From Parachlorella kessleri (taxonomy: Eukaryota; Chlorophyta; Trebouxiophyceae; Chlorellales; Chlorellaceae): DNA of 58,456 bases. The position numbers were made by a program, and so were the translations under genes. The notes below the pieces were generated by a model. That model did not search any database, had not been told where the DNA came from, and saw only the letters and a program-made list of their open reading frames with translations. Below, piece after piece: positions 1 through 10,301 of this stretch; the first letter of the stretch is position 1, and each line of letters begins with the position of its first letter. Location: positions 1 to 58,456 of the forward strand of contig BBXU01002789.1 of assembly GCA_001598975.1 (NCBI GenBank). Direction: 5' to 3'.

Positions 1-1778
1 ACCTGCTCGCACCCTGCGAGAAGCTGGACTCAGAAAGATGCTCTGGTGAGGGTACCAGGCTGGCTGGCTAGCCCCACCTCTGGTTTGCAGGGTCAGCGGC
101 CGCCTCCAGCAGTAGGTTGCGTGTGGCCACCACCAGGGAGTGGGAGCCCCACCAGGTACGTACTCGGTGAGGCACCAGGGTGCCGTTGCCCCCAAACAGC
201 GAGCCCGGTGGATAGCCTGCGGGGAGGGGGGTGAAGGGTCCGCGGGGGACCGCTGCTTGGTTTGGGTCTCGCCATCAGGCAGCCCTGGGTGGCGCACATG
301 GACAGGGCAGGCCCTGCTGGCTTGGTGGTTTGAGGAGCCACACAGCAGCAGACGGGCGAGTCTACCAAGCAGGGCTGCAGCACTCGCTCCCAGTGCCCAA
401 GGCAACACAATGTATCGCAGCGCTGCTGTGGTGCAGGTGGCCATGCCATCCCAGCTTGAGTGCATGAGATGGTACAGGCGTGTCCCACCTGGGAAGTCAG
501 GAGGTGCGTGGACATACACACTGAACAAGTGCTGCCGCTGTAAGATGCCGCTGTGGCTGGCAGGAGAGCCAGGAGATGGAGAGTTGAAGGCCCCGCAGGC
601 TGCCTGCAAAACAAGCAACAATCGCCGAGTCGGCCAGGCGGAGCTGCAGCTGCAGCATGCAAGCCTGATGACACAGCCTCGCGCAGGCTCCTGGCCAGAG
701 GAAGGGTGCAGAAAGTGACAAAACCATTGCCACGCATCAGGGCATGTGCCTGGCGTTGCTGCTGACCCTCAGGCGCCTCACGGCTTCTTCATCCTCTGCT
801 GCCGCAATGGAGCACAGGCTGCTGGGTGTTACTGCTGCTGCGGGCAGCTGGCCCTCAGCCGCCGCAAACCAGTCCCTCCACACAGGCTCCTGGGGCAGGG
901 GCCCGGGGGTTAGGAACAGCAGTGCCACCTTTGGTATGTGCAGCTCCTGCAGCGTGACAGAAGCAGCAGCAGGAGCTGGTGCCCTCTTCAAACGACTTGC
1001 ACACGGGAAGGGGTACGCAGTTGGAGGACAAAGGACAAAGACAGTCCACAGGCACACACTTTAATCATGAACAGTAAAGGCATGCCAGCCAAGCAGCAGG
1101 CGGGCAGCAGGGGCCATACCCCGCGGTGCTGCATTCCCCATCTTGGCACCCAAAAGTTCCGCGGCATCTCGCGCTTACCTGTGCACAGGGGTCAGCACTC
1201 TCGTTCCTCACAGCCAGCGGCCAGAGAGGAGCCCACTCCTTGGGCTGTCGCACCGGCCACCTAAACGGCTTGCGCTTTTGCTGTGGCTGCCCAGCGCTGG
1301 AATTGTGGCTTGCACCACTGCTTCTGAGGGCGAGAGGGGTCCCGTTCCCAGGAGGAGTCTGGCCAGTGACGTGTCTGGCAGACAGAAGCCGGAGGCAGGC
1401 CAGCGCTGTGACTGCCAGCCAGGTGCACAGCAGGAGGTGTCTGACAGGTGGCCGGAACCAGCGCCTTGCTGAGGTGGCATCCCTGGCACCACCTGGCGCC
1501 GGCAACACGCGCGGTGAAGGAGCGGTGCTGATCGGGCGGGAGAGCTGGCTGCCTGGCCGTTGCTTGGCTGCGAGGTCAGCTGAGCTGGGAACTCTGCGCT
1601 CGAGGGTTTGACCAGCGCCGTTGCCAATGGCGGTGGGAGCCTGGGATGGACTTTGTGGGGGCGTAGGGCCACTGTCGCCCATGTCTGGCGGCGCAAGCGA
1701 GTCACCCAGGCTAGGTTGCGCAGGCTGGGCAAGCCGGGGGCTCCATAGCAGGCTGGCCGTGGCGGCCTTTGACCTCAT
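1..1778 (-). CDS. GT14 family (core-2/I-branching, DUF266-type) glycosyltransferase, 3' part missing
   Basis: Type II Golgi membrane glycosyltransferase of the plant DUF266/GT14 group, cut by the window edge. Exons (minus order): 1179-1778, 833-946, 489-537, 78-216; all phases join cleanly. Exon 1 gives a 113-residue Pro/Ser-rich cytosolic tail, one membrane segment (residues about 114-132, LLLCTWLAVTALACLRLL) and a stem. The catalytic domain begins in exon 2 with PKVALLFLTPGPLP, followed by FSVYVHAPPDFPG and YPPGSLFGG, then WWGSHSLVVATRNLL and DPANQR. These match the conserved order in DUF266 proteins (KVAFMFLTxGPLP, YVHA, WGxxSLVxAxRxLL, DPxNQRF). The start ATG at 1776-1778 is the first in the frame. 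The next exon (FVLLSE-type block) is not resolved in the first 77 bases. The sugar donor and acceptor cannot be told from the sequence; plant members are thought to act on cell-wall glycans or arabinogalactan proteins. Family call is secure; the specific reaction is unknown. Confidence 0.87.
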
Positions 1779-2505
1779 TCATGCACCAGGGGCAACGGTA
1801 GCTAAGGGCTCGGGTGGCGGTATCAAAGCTTGCTCAGCCTGCACCGTAAGGGTGCCATGAAGCATGGCATACAAGCAGGGCGTCGGCGGCCAACCGGTGT
1901 GAGAAGGGTCAGAATGGGCTTGTGCTCTAGCTGTGTTTGCAGATGCGCTTCTTATCAGCCAGAGAGCTTGGCTTGCCTACTTGCAAAGTACTTGTCCCTC
2001 ATGGCACAATATTATGACATACGCCCACCTGCAATCCAAGGTTTGGGAGGGGCTTCTAGGTCGGTAGCTACCGGCCTGTAATACGTTCGTTGACCGTTTC
2101 TGCCCTACCCTAGAAACCTAGGCTGCCAGCTTGCTTCCACAAACGTGCAGGTGGCTTGGGTGATGTCATAATGTTGCTGAAGAAGGCTTGCAGCGATGAG
2201 GCTGCAGTTGGCTGCCACAGTTGGCGCCCGTTGAATCGTCCTAGATTACGTAACCCCCATGGACGCTCGCCTGTCCTCCCTTCCTGTCATGGGGCACGTG
2301 ACCACCCAGCATTTCACATTTGCAAGCATGCCGCACAGGGCAACGTCTACATGCCGACCTGACCACAACAAGTAGCCATAGCCAAGGGCTTCAAAGGATC
2401 CCCAGCGTCAAGAATCATGATGGCTAACCAGGTTGACTTGCTGTCCTTGTCAACAGAAAGGTCCACCGGGAACAGAAGCCTAGCCAAGGCCCATCCAGGG
2501 ACAAC
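1779..2505. other. Intergenic region between the GT14 start and the LD stop
   Basis: About 730 bp holding the upstream region of the GT14 gene and the 3' region of the LD gene, which lie on the same strand. Short reading frames occur on both strands but none has splice signals or recognisable motifs. I see no RNA gene or repeat here. Confidence 0.5.
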
Positions 2506-5500
2506 TCATTGCAAGCTGACATACTGAGGCAGCCGCACCCCATCCTGCAGCAGCCTCTCATTCTGTGCCTGCCTCTCCTGGGGGTCCAGGGGATAGAAGG
2601 GCACCAGCGGCGTCACCCTGTCATTGACGGCTCCTTCTGATGGCGGCTCTGCACACGTACAAGCAACCTCGGATGGCTAATACTCTTAGTCACCATCATG
2701 AGGCTCAGCACTGCGGGCATGCGAGTCCACCTCCCTGCTCCACACTCGTACACCAGGCGGTTGTACGATGTCTTGGGAGAGCGTCGATCAATAGCCCTGC
2801 TGCAGTCGTGGCGCACACGGCACTCCCAGGCTGCCCACCTGCCCTACAAGCCCACCCTCTGGAGCACAGACCATGCCTGGCTTGCACACCTGCTGGGCTG
2901 GGGAGCGTGGCAGCCGGGCTGGGGTGAGCCGCCCTGGGCACCTGGGCCTGGCGGGTACGCTGCGCTGGGGCTTCGCTGCTGTCCTCGCCCTGGCCCAAGG
3001 GGAAGTCCAGGGGCGGCAACTGCAGGGGGGGCGGGGGAGGGTAGGCGGGCAGGGACGGCCGCATGGCGCGGAGGCGGCTGAAGGCCGCGTCACGGGCTGC
3101 AGGGATGAGAGATAGGGGGGGTGGCCAAGGGAGATCAGGTCTGTTGTGAAACGCCAAAATCGAACAATTAGATGCTTGCAGAGAGGGGGCAGGGGGGGGA
3201 GCCGCTGTGAGCTGCAGTGGCAGACCAAGGGCAAGTAGCAACACGAGCACAGTAAAGTCACACTGTCAAACGTGGCTTAAAAGAGGAGTAATGTATCCCT
3301 TGCCGTCTAAGGTACGTTGTGCCAGAACCCCAGCCTCCCAGGGATCCTAATAATCTGTCCCAGCCACACCGAGCAGTCTCCCCCATGCCACAATATCATC
3401 AGAACCACACCCTCCAGGGAACCACATGCTGCCACGCTGTCCGCTCACCTGCATACTCCTGGACCAGCTGCACCTTCCGCACAGCAGCTCGCCGCTGCCT
3501 GTCCTGCTCGTACCGCTCTACTGCCTGGGCCATCTCGGCGCCCTGGACAGTGGCAGGCTGCGCTGCTCCTGGCCCCACCCAGGGCGCCGATGATTGTGCA
3601 GCCAGTCCTGCTGGGGAGGCAGGTGCGGCTGCAGCAGCTGCTGCACCAAATGGCAGCCGCGTTGCCTGCTGTTGCTGTGTCTGCTGTGCCAGCTGTACTT
3701 GCTGGGGCTGACTTGGAGGGACCCCAGCATTTGCTGGATGCCCCTCCTGCCGCAAGCGCTTGGCCGCCGGCAGGGCAGCATTGCCGGTGCCGCCGCTCCC
3801 GCCTGCGCCCAAACTGTGCAGCGCGGCAGAGGCCCGCTGCCGCTCCTTCTGCTTGCGAATGTCGTCTACAGACAGGGGCCGTGCAGTGCGTGCTGCGCCC
3901 CCGCTGAGCATGCTGCGTAGGGGCTGCCCCGCCCCAGGGCCTGTTCCTACCCCACGGGGCGAGGCGGCAGCGGCACCTGTTGTGCCTGCTGCCTCCCCGT
4001 CTGACAGCAGCCGCCGCAGGCCGCCGCCGCGAGGTGTCCCCGCTGCATAAGGGGTACCAGATCCCTCCGCATCCAGGCTGATGCTTCTGCCAACCTGGGC
4101 CGGCAAGGGAGCTGTGCCTGTGCGGCCAAACAGCGACTTGCGCCCGAGAGCCACCAAGTGGGGCACCTCCACAGCTGACGGCTTTCGCAAGCTATCCAGC
4201 TGGGCCCCCGGGACATCACCACCACCGTCGGTCATTGCAGCAGCAGCCGCTGTGCCTGTATGCACCTGCAAGGCTGCCTGTGCTGCGGCAGCAGCCGCGC
4301 CTGCTGGGCCACCTGGCGCGCTGCTCCCAGCCGCTGCCCCTGCTGTGGCTGCTATGCCTCCCGCCACAGCAGCCTCCACCGCCGCTGTAGCTTCGCTCGC
4401 CCCGCCCCCGCTGCCGGGGCCCTGCTGCGCAGCCCCCTGCTGCCACTGCTGCGCCAGGCGCTGGGCGGCAGCGGTGAGGCGGGGGTGGCGCCCTGGCTTC
4501 TGCAGGCGGGCCGCTGCTCGTGGGAGGAAGGCTGTGCTGCGGAGCGCGGCGGGGGGTAGCGGCGTGCCTTCCAACACCTGCGAACCAGTGTAACACCGCA
4601 GGCTGCAGATAGTGGGGCCTGCTCCACTCTTGGGCCTGGCCGCGCCATTGGCCATTATAATGTCGCTGGTGCAGCGCATGCGCATCAGAAAGCCATAGCA
4701 ATTGGCAGGCCTACTCCTCCGCTTTCAGCCCCAACCCACTTAACCTGGCCCTCCGACCATCCGGTGCTCTACCAGAGACAGGACCGCTGCAATTGCAAAA
4801 CCATGCCAATTCGACGCAGCTTGCCCCTCGAGCACCACCCCGCCCCCTTGCTGAGCCCCTGTTCACCGGTAGGAGAACCCTCCCAAGCGCTTGCCTGCAG
4901 GAGCAGCAGCAGCAGGGTGGTCTGGTGGTCCTCCTCCGCCTCCCGCAGCCACTGCTCCAGCAGGGGCAGGAAGCCGCCGTGGTGCACCAGCTTGGCGCGC
5001 GCGCCGCCGCGCTTCGTGGCCAGCAGCACGTGCAGCATGGCACAGCGCACTGTGGGAACCTGGGCCTGGGCCATCAGCTGGGTGAAGTGACCTGGAGGGG
5101 GGGGAGGGGAGATCAGGTAAGCCATGCGCAGGCCAACTAATTTCTGGCGCCAAGCCCAACCCAACCATTGGCGGGGGTCAAAAAGACTGTTGGAACACGC
5201 CCAGTTGTCTTGAGGGCTGGCTGAGGCATTCAATACATCAGTACCCACTCCCCACGGTCAAAATGGTATCCATATCAGTAGCAATATGGATCCATGGTGT
5301 GAGAATCCTACAAACCTGATGGTTTGGAAAGCCCTGCCCCTGCTGGGCACGCCTCATCAACCACCGCTGCACTTGCAAGGCGCCATACATACCTGTCACA
5401 GATGAGTCCCGCAACCCTCCGCCCTCGTCTAGAAGCAAACCCAGCCTGCGCAGCGCCGCATCCCGCCCCACTGCCGCGCGGCGCACCGCCGCCAGTGGGG

Positions 5501-6240
5501 ACGACGGCGCTTCTGCCCCGTCAGCATTTTGAGAACCACCGTCAACGCTGCTGCCAGTGACGTTTCCTGCGAACGCAGCTGTCCCAGCTGGTGCGAGTTG
5601 TTGTAGCAGGGGCTTGCCGACGGAGGCAATTGCTGTTGGAGATGTGCTGGCGGCAACCGTGGCGGGCTTGGATGGATGGGGTTGGAGCGCTGGTGTGCCT
5701 GCTGTGACGCCCGCCTTGCGCTGGGCACGCTGCAAGAAGCTGCGCACGGCGGAGCGCTGGCGAGCGAAGAAAGCCCGGACTTGCTCCTCTTCACACTCCG
5801 CCTGCCACGTGAACGGCTGGTGGTTAGTTGCTCTCAACAAAGAAAATCCGGGAGGGCCTACCTCGGGACACGCCGACGACAACAGGTCCCTCTCCCACAG
5901 CGCATGCAAGCGTCCCACCTGACACCCTGGCATCCTGACGTTGGCAACTGCACCCTACAAGGATGCCAGCAAGCCAAACATATACACATCCATGGCCTCA
6001 CCTTGGCTGCCAGCGCCTTCACTGCTTGGCTGCTAGGTGCATCTTGTAAGGAGAACACCTGCGCATAAGTGGCAGGTGGTATTACTCGGTGGACGACTTG
6101 CACGTGGCTGGTCCATGTCTCACAGTAATAGGTTGGCAGTGACCGACCTGCAAGAATAACTCTTCAGCTCCTGCAGTGAGCTTGCTCGATGCCGGCGATT
6201 CACGCTTGGACTGCCCTGCCTGGGCCACCACGTTGCTCAT
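2506..6240 (-). CDS. LD: LUMINIDEPENDENS-like homeodomain / TFIIS-N-like nuclear protein
   Basis: Seven exons: 6148-6240, 6002-6058, 5393-5801, 4895-5091, 3449-4577, 2890-3096, 2506-2648, predicting 744 residues. Exons 1-3 join to a divergent homeodomain (about residues 19-78) ending in QVRAFFARQRSAVRSFLQR, the same recognition-helix layout as Arabidopsis LD (QVREFFVTQKTRVRKQV). Exons 3-4 encode a TFIIS-N-terminal/TND-like helical region (LVHHGGFLPLLEQWLREA, then a leucine run), as in LD. Around residue 485 is RPLSVDDIRKQK, matching LD's RPMSADDIQKAK. The rest is Ala/Gln/Pro low complexity, and the C-terminus is Pro-rich. In Arabidopsis LD acts in the autonomous flowering pathway with chromatin and RNA 3'-processing factors; here only a nuclear role in transcription or chromatin is inferred. 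Intron 4 uses a GC donor (CAG|GCAAG). Start ATG 6238-6240 lies 279 bp from the divergent ClpP start. Confidence 0.9.
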
Positions 6241-6519
6241 GCTCGTTTCGAGCTCTGTGATGCCTTCCAGTCAGCGATACAGGACTGGCTGGCTGATTGA
6301 CAAGATCCTGATCATCAAGACCAAGCAGCTGTAACTTTGTGCTTCAGAGGTTCTTCTACAACCTGCACCGAGATTGTAAGCCGTATGCAAGGGAGTATGT
6401 GTTATCCAAGGGTTAGTCACCTAACCCAAGTTGCTTGGGGAAGGGCGTGCAGGGATCACGGGCTTGTCCACCCTCCGCAACGTCAGTGGCGCTGTGCCTG
6501 ATAGGTTACAGGCAATACC
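6241..6519. promoter_or_regulatory. Short divergent promoter region shared by LD and ClpP
   Basis: The LD start codon (minus, 6240) and ClpP start codon (plus, 6520) are separated by 279 bp, which must contain both 5' UTRs and both core promoters unless one gene has an upstream non-coding exon. No clear TATA box was recognised. The call rests on gene geometry alone. Confidence 0.5.
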
Positions 6520-8096
6520 ATGCTGCTGCAAAGTGCTGCCCTGCAGCGGCTGGGTGGGCTTGTAAGCCAGGCCCCGGCGTCCCTGGGTTTCAGCAGGGCC
6601 TTTAGCTTGGTTCCAATGGTGATCGAGACAACGTCCAGGGGGGAGCGGGCGTTCGATATCTACTCCAGGCTGCTCAGGTGCCAAACTCTGGCTTGGCACC
6701 TAGTTTCTATATGGCAGCAGTTTGCGGCTTTGCACTGGGCTCCTGACCCCTCTCCTGCAAACAGGGTTTGGGATTGCCTTGCAGGGAGCGCATTGTGTGC
6801 GTTAACGGGCCTATCGACGACCACATGTCCAACCTTATAGTGGCGCAGCTACTGTACCTAGAATCGGAACACCCCGAAAAGCCGGTGATGCCGAGCAAGT
6901 CGCAGTGTAGTTGCCTACTCTTGAATGCAGCGTTAGGCCCAGGAGCGTGTATGCCTTGCAGGGGGTTGACCTGCTGCAGGGCCACTCCCCACCATAACTG
7001 CTTTTGCTGGTGTAGGTTTACATGTACATCAACTCCCCTGGTGGTGTTGTCACTGCCGGCCTAGCGATCTACGACACCATGCAGGTGTGTGCTCCATCTA
7101 CGTGGGGAAGCACTGTTAATTGCAGCAAGGACAGCAGGAAGTGTGCAGCTCCCACAGACAAGAACCAGCTTCGCCCGAGTTTCCTGCCTCAGCCCAGCAC
7201 ATTATTATCTCTCTGTACTCTTCGCTACAATATCGCCCCCCATGTGCAGTACATCCGCTGCCCCGTTAGCACACTGGCCATTGGGCAGGCCGCCTCTATG
7301 GCTTCCCTGCTGCTGGCAGCCGGCGCCGAGGGGCACCGCAAGTCGCTGCCTCACACCCGTGTGATGTTGCACCAGCCCTCAGGAGGTGCACAGGTGGGGC
7401 GGGGTGTGAGTGTGCTTGGGGGAAGTACCCGTCGGCGTGGGTGCTTGGTGGTGGTGGTGGTGGGTTTGGGTGGTTGGGGGGTGGGGGGGCTGTCGAGGAT
7501 GGGTATAGATCTGGTGGTGCTGGCACTGCTACAGGGTGGTGGTATCAGGACTGCTTCGCTGGTCCGCTTCACGTGTCTGCTTGCATTTGCAGTGTGCTAT
7601 TCTTATGTATAATTGCCTGTCGCTGCCTGAGAGGTTTGTCTTGTGGCCGCGGAGTGTGACGCAGGGTCAGGCGAGTGACATTGCCATACAAGCCAAGGAG
7701 ATCCTGAAGATGCGTGACATGCTCAACGGTCTGTACGTCAAGCATACAGGCCAAGACCGGCAGCGAGTGGGTGAGTTGACGTGAGGTATCACAAGTTTTG
7801 CAGCCTTAAAACCCTGAATAGAGCGTCTGATGGCAGTGCTTCATCGTTACTTCCAAGATTTCATGAGGCGCCACAGTCCACCTCAGGCTGCAAAGCATAA
7901 GCGTGTCGGCGGACAATCTCCTTACCAGCTACTGTCCAAGCCTCTGTCCCTCGGGCAGCTGCAGCTCTGTCTGCCATGCCCAAGCGCAGAGGAGGTGCTG
8001 GAGCGGGACTTCTTCATGTCGGCCGAGGAGGCTCGGGAGTTTGGAATCGTTGATGAGGTCATCCTGGGGCGACCAAAGGAGGCCGAGGAAGAATAG
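6520..8096 (+). CDS. CLPP: ATP-dependent Clp protease proteolytic subunit (organellar, ClpP2-like)
   Basis: Serine peptidase subunit that forms the two-ring ClpP barrel and degrades substrates delivered by a Clp/Hsp100 ATPase. Six exons: 6520-6677, 6785-6884, 7016-7084, 7250-7393, 7665-7770, 7990-8096, giving 227 residues. About 30 N-terminal residues look like an organelle presequence (Ala/Leu/Ser/Arg, no acidic residues). The core then starts [22 protein letters not shown]. All three catalytic residues are present: Ser125 in GQAASMAS, His150 in [10 protein letters not shown] and Asp199 in LERDFFMS. The oligomerisation and active-site blocks [20 protein letters not shown] and [15 protein letters not shown] are intact. 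It is nuclear encoded and resembles mitochondrial ClpP (CLPP2) more than plastid-encoded ClpP1, but localisation is inference. A TGTAA motif, the usual chlorophyte polyadenylation signal, lies at 8169-8173, 73 bp after the stop. Confidence 0.97.
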
Positions 8097-9312
8097 CAGA
8101 GGGGGGAGCGGCTGTGCACGCTAGCTTGGGATGTAGGCGAAACCACCGTCAGCCAAACAGTAGGAGCATGTAACCAGTGGAATGCTTCTTCACAACTTAA
8201 GGCAGGAGAGGGAAGCATGCCAAGCTGGGGGGACCATGATACTAGGCAGCACACTAGGAACACTTGCTAGACCCTGCTGGCGTCCTGCACCTGCGGCAGC
8301 GCCGGGTCAAGGTCAGACATGTCAATTAGGTGGGGCGGGCGGGCTACTGAGGCCTACCCCCCTTACGCTTGAACGACCCAGCGCACCGCTCACCTACTGC
8401 CCAGCCAGTTGACCTGCGGCGGCAACCGGGGGTGGCAGTAGTCAGGCCTACCAGGGAAGCCCTGCATGTGCCTTGGCATGGTCTGAGGCAGGCCTTCTCA
8501 TCCATCCATTGCCTGTCGATTATACATGACTTGCTTCCCACTGTGCTACTGTTAGGGATTCTCTGCCTAAGAGCAGGGCGTTTGGGGCCTAGACTGCAGC
8601 AGAAAGCAAAGATGCCAGTGCCACCTGCAGAAAAATAATAACAGCCGACAAAACATCATGTGAGAAGTACCCGTTTTAAGTGTGTCAGAGTGCTTGGGTA
8701 ATAAGACACAGAGCATACCTGCATCAAACCGTGTCAGCCCAGTATACCCGTAACTCCTCTCTGATCGCATTACCTGCCACCCTTAATAAATATGCACACA
8801 CTGAAACAGCCCTGTGCTCAACTACATAGGCGTCCATGGCAACTGTTATGGTTGGCTGTCATGCTGCAAGTGTCACTTGCCAAAGGCAATGGCCACCAGG
8901 AGGCTGAGCAGCGCTTAGGCTTACTCTACTGGAGGTTGGCTACGGGCAGGAGGCGAGTGCTGCTCGTCACTTAGCTTGAGGTCGCCTGCATCAGGGCCAT
9001 TAGCAAAGGTGGTCTTTGACAGGTAGGGACAGGTGCAACCCAACAAAAACTTAGGTCAGTGTGAGGGTTTGCATCGTGCTATTAGCAGCAGACTCGGCTG
9101 GGCTGCCTGAGAACAAGAGAACTGCTATAAGTGTATCTTGCAACCATTACAAAAGGGCCAAGAGATGTCAAGGCGCGAGCGCGATGCTGGGTAATGCTAG
9201 CCTCGTCAGCCTCCGCACACGATGCGTCCCCCCTGTCTCTCGACACAAGTGCAGCGCTAGTCAGTAAACCACTTCAACGTATCTTACCTCATACTAAGCT
9301 CACCGGTGCGCC
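8097..9312. other. Intergenic region downstream of ClpP
   Basis: About 1.2 kb with the ClpP 3' UTR, one copy of the dispersed approximately 60-bp repeat (8717-8795, listed separately) and no reading frame with coding character or splice-signal support. Confidence 0.5.
8717..8795 (+). repeat. Dispersed ~60-bp repeat, copy A
   Basis: The core from TGTCAGCCCAGTATACCCGT through TGATCGCATTACCTGCCACC to TTAATAAATA is almost identical over about 60 bp to the reverse complement of the copy in TAF10 intron 3 (41917-41978). The difference I see within the core is a single base (CTC versus CTA). More diverged relatives lie at about 9858, 10821, 49838 and 57968, and as a tandem array at 52299. Confidence 0.8.
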
Positions 9313-10298
9313 ATGAGTGTCCCCAAGCCAAACGCCCACGCGTACTCTGAGAAGGTGCACGAGTTGGAGGCCAAGCTGTATGAGCACGCCCATGCTGACA
9401 GCTTCCGACAGCCAGAGCAGAGACAGCAAAGCACGGGACGAGGAGGCGACCAGGTCTGCTCACCACAAGTGCACTGCAGGCCTGGCTGGCGCTGGCTAGA
9501 GTCCAGTGCAGGGGACGCAATGCTCACCCCTTCCTGGAGCCTGTTACCGAGATTTGTGAGGATAGCTAGACTGCTGCAGGTCCGATGCTGCAAACTCACA
9601 CTGGGAACCCCCGTGTTTTTGCCCGCCTGACCATGTAGCCAACCAACCCCACAGCCATGAGGTTGGGAGTGGCTCCGGAGGTCGACGACAAGCTGTATTC
9701 AGAGAAAGTACACGAGCTGGAAGAGTTGTCTCCACGAGGATATGTTGAGGACACCGCACACAAGCATGGGGTCAAGCCAGAGCTAAGGATGTGGCCCAAG
9801 GTAAGGTAGGGTGCATGCTGCAGGGTATTGCTGCCAACATTGCTGGCGCATTCTACATCCAGGCCTGCTCCTATAGCTCAGCTCACTCCCTGTTCGCATT
9901 CCCTGCCACCATGCTGACTGCTGGGCATGAGGTCAAGCGGAACCACTGGTTGATTGCAGGTAGGTCCCAGCGTAGCATTACTAATAGTACTAGTAGTGCT
10001 GGCCTAGCTTGAGCCTTTCACTAGGGACGCATACTGTGCATGTGTGATGAAGTCTAAACAGAGGTGCTTTGAGAAACTCCTAAATACGGCAGCCTCAAGC
10101 GGCTCAAAGCGCACTGGAGCCCTACAGCCTTGCAACGGATGGCTGGCCTGGCTGAAGGCTCGGTTGACTGGAAGGGCTGGTGAGGTTGCGGCTATAACTT
10201 TCGACGGTCCCTCTTGGTACGGTGGGAAGGGTACCAGATCGTGTGCAGATGCAGGGTCGTGTCTGATCTTGTTGCCGCAGGGGAGCCAGCCACACTAG
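9313..10298 (+). CDS. Possible multi-exon gene, product unrecognised, exon structure unresolved
   Basis: Weakly supported. An ATG at 9313 opens a frame containing AYSEKVHELEAKLYEHAHAD. About 350 bp downstream a second segment (9657-9798) reads DDKLYSEKVHELEELSPRG and ends at a strong donor (AAG|GTAAGG). The shared YSEKVHELE motif suggests an exon duplication. An acceptor (TGTAG) before 9642 keeps phase 0. Later candidate coding pieces are HEVKRNHWLIAG near 9930-9960, FEKLLNTAASSGSKRTG ending in a donor at 10181, and a last exon EPATLVYHCKQEESWAARKHK stopping at 10298 or slightly further. The join between the middle pieces does not keep phase in any combination I tried, so the model may be wrong or the gene may be decaying. 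I do not recognise a family. A repeat copy (about 9858-9912) sits inside the locus. Confidence 0.3.
9858..9912 (+). repeat. Dispersed ~60-bp repeat, diverged copy
   Basis: The segment reading CATCCAGGCCTGCTCCTAT followed by CTCCCTGTTCGCATTCCCTG and CCACC shares the ordered motifs (CATCCAG, TGTTCGCA, CCTGCCACC) with the copies at 49838 and 52299. Similarity is by eye only. Confidence 0.5.
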
Positions 10299-10301
10299 TC
10301 T

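Noticed and set aside
140..718. Long plus-strand open frame opposite the GT14 exons
   Set aside because: It overlaps four minus exons with good splice phases and family motifs. High-GC codon bias produces long antisense frames throughout this window.
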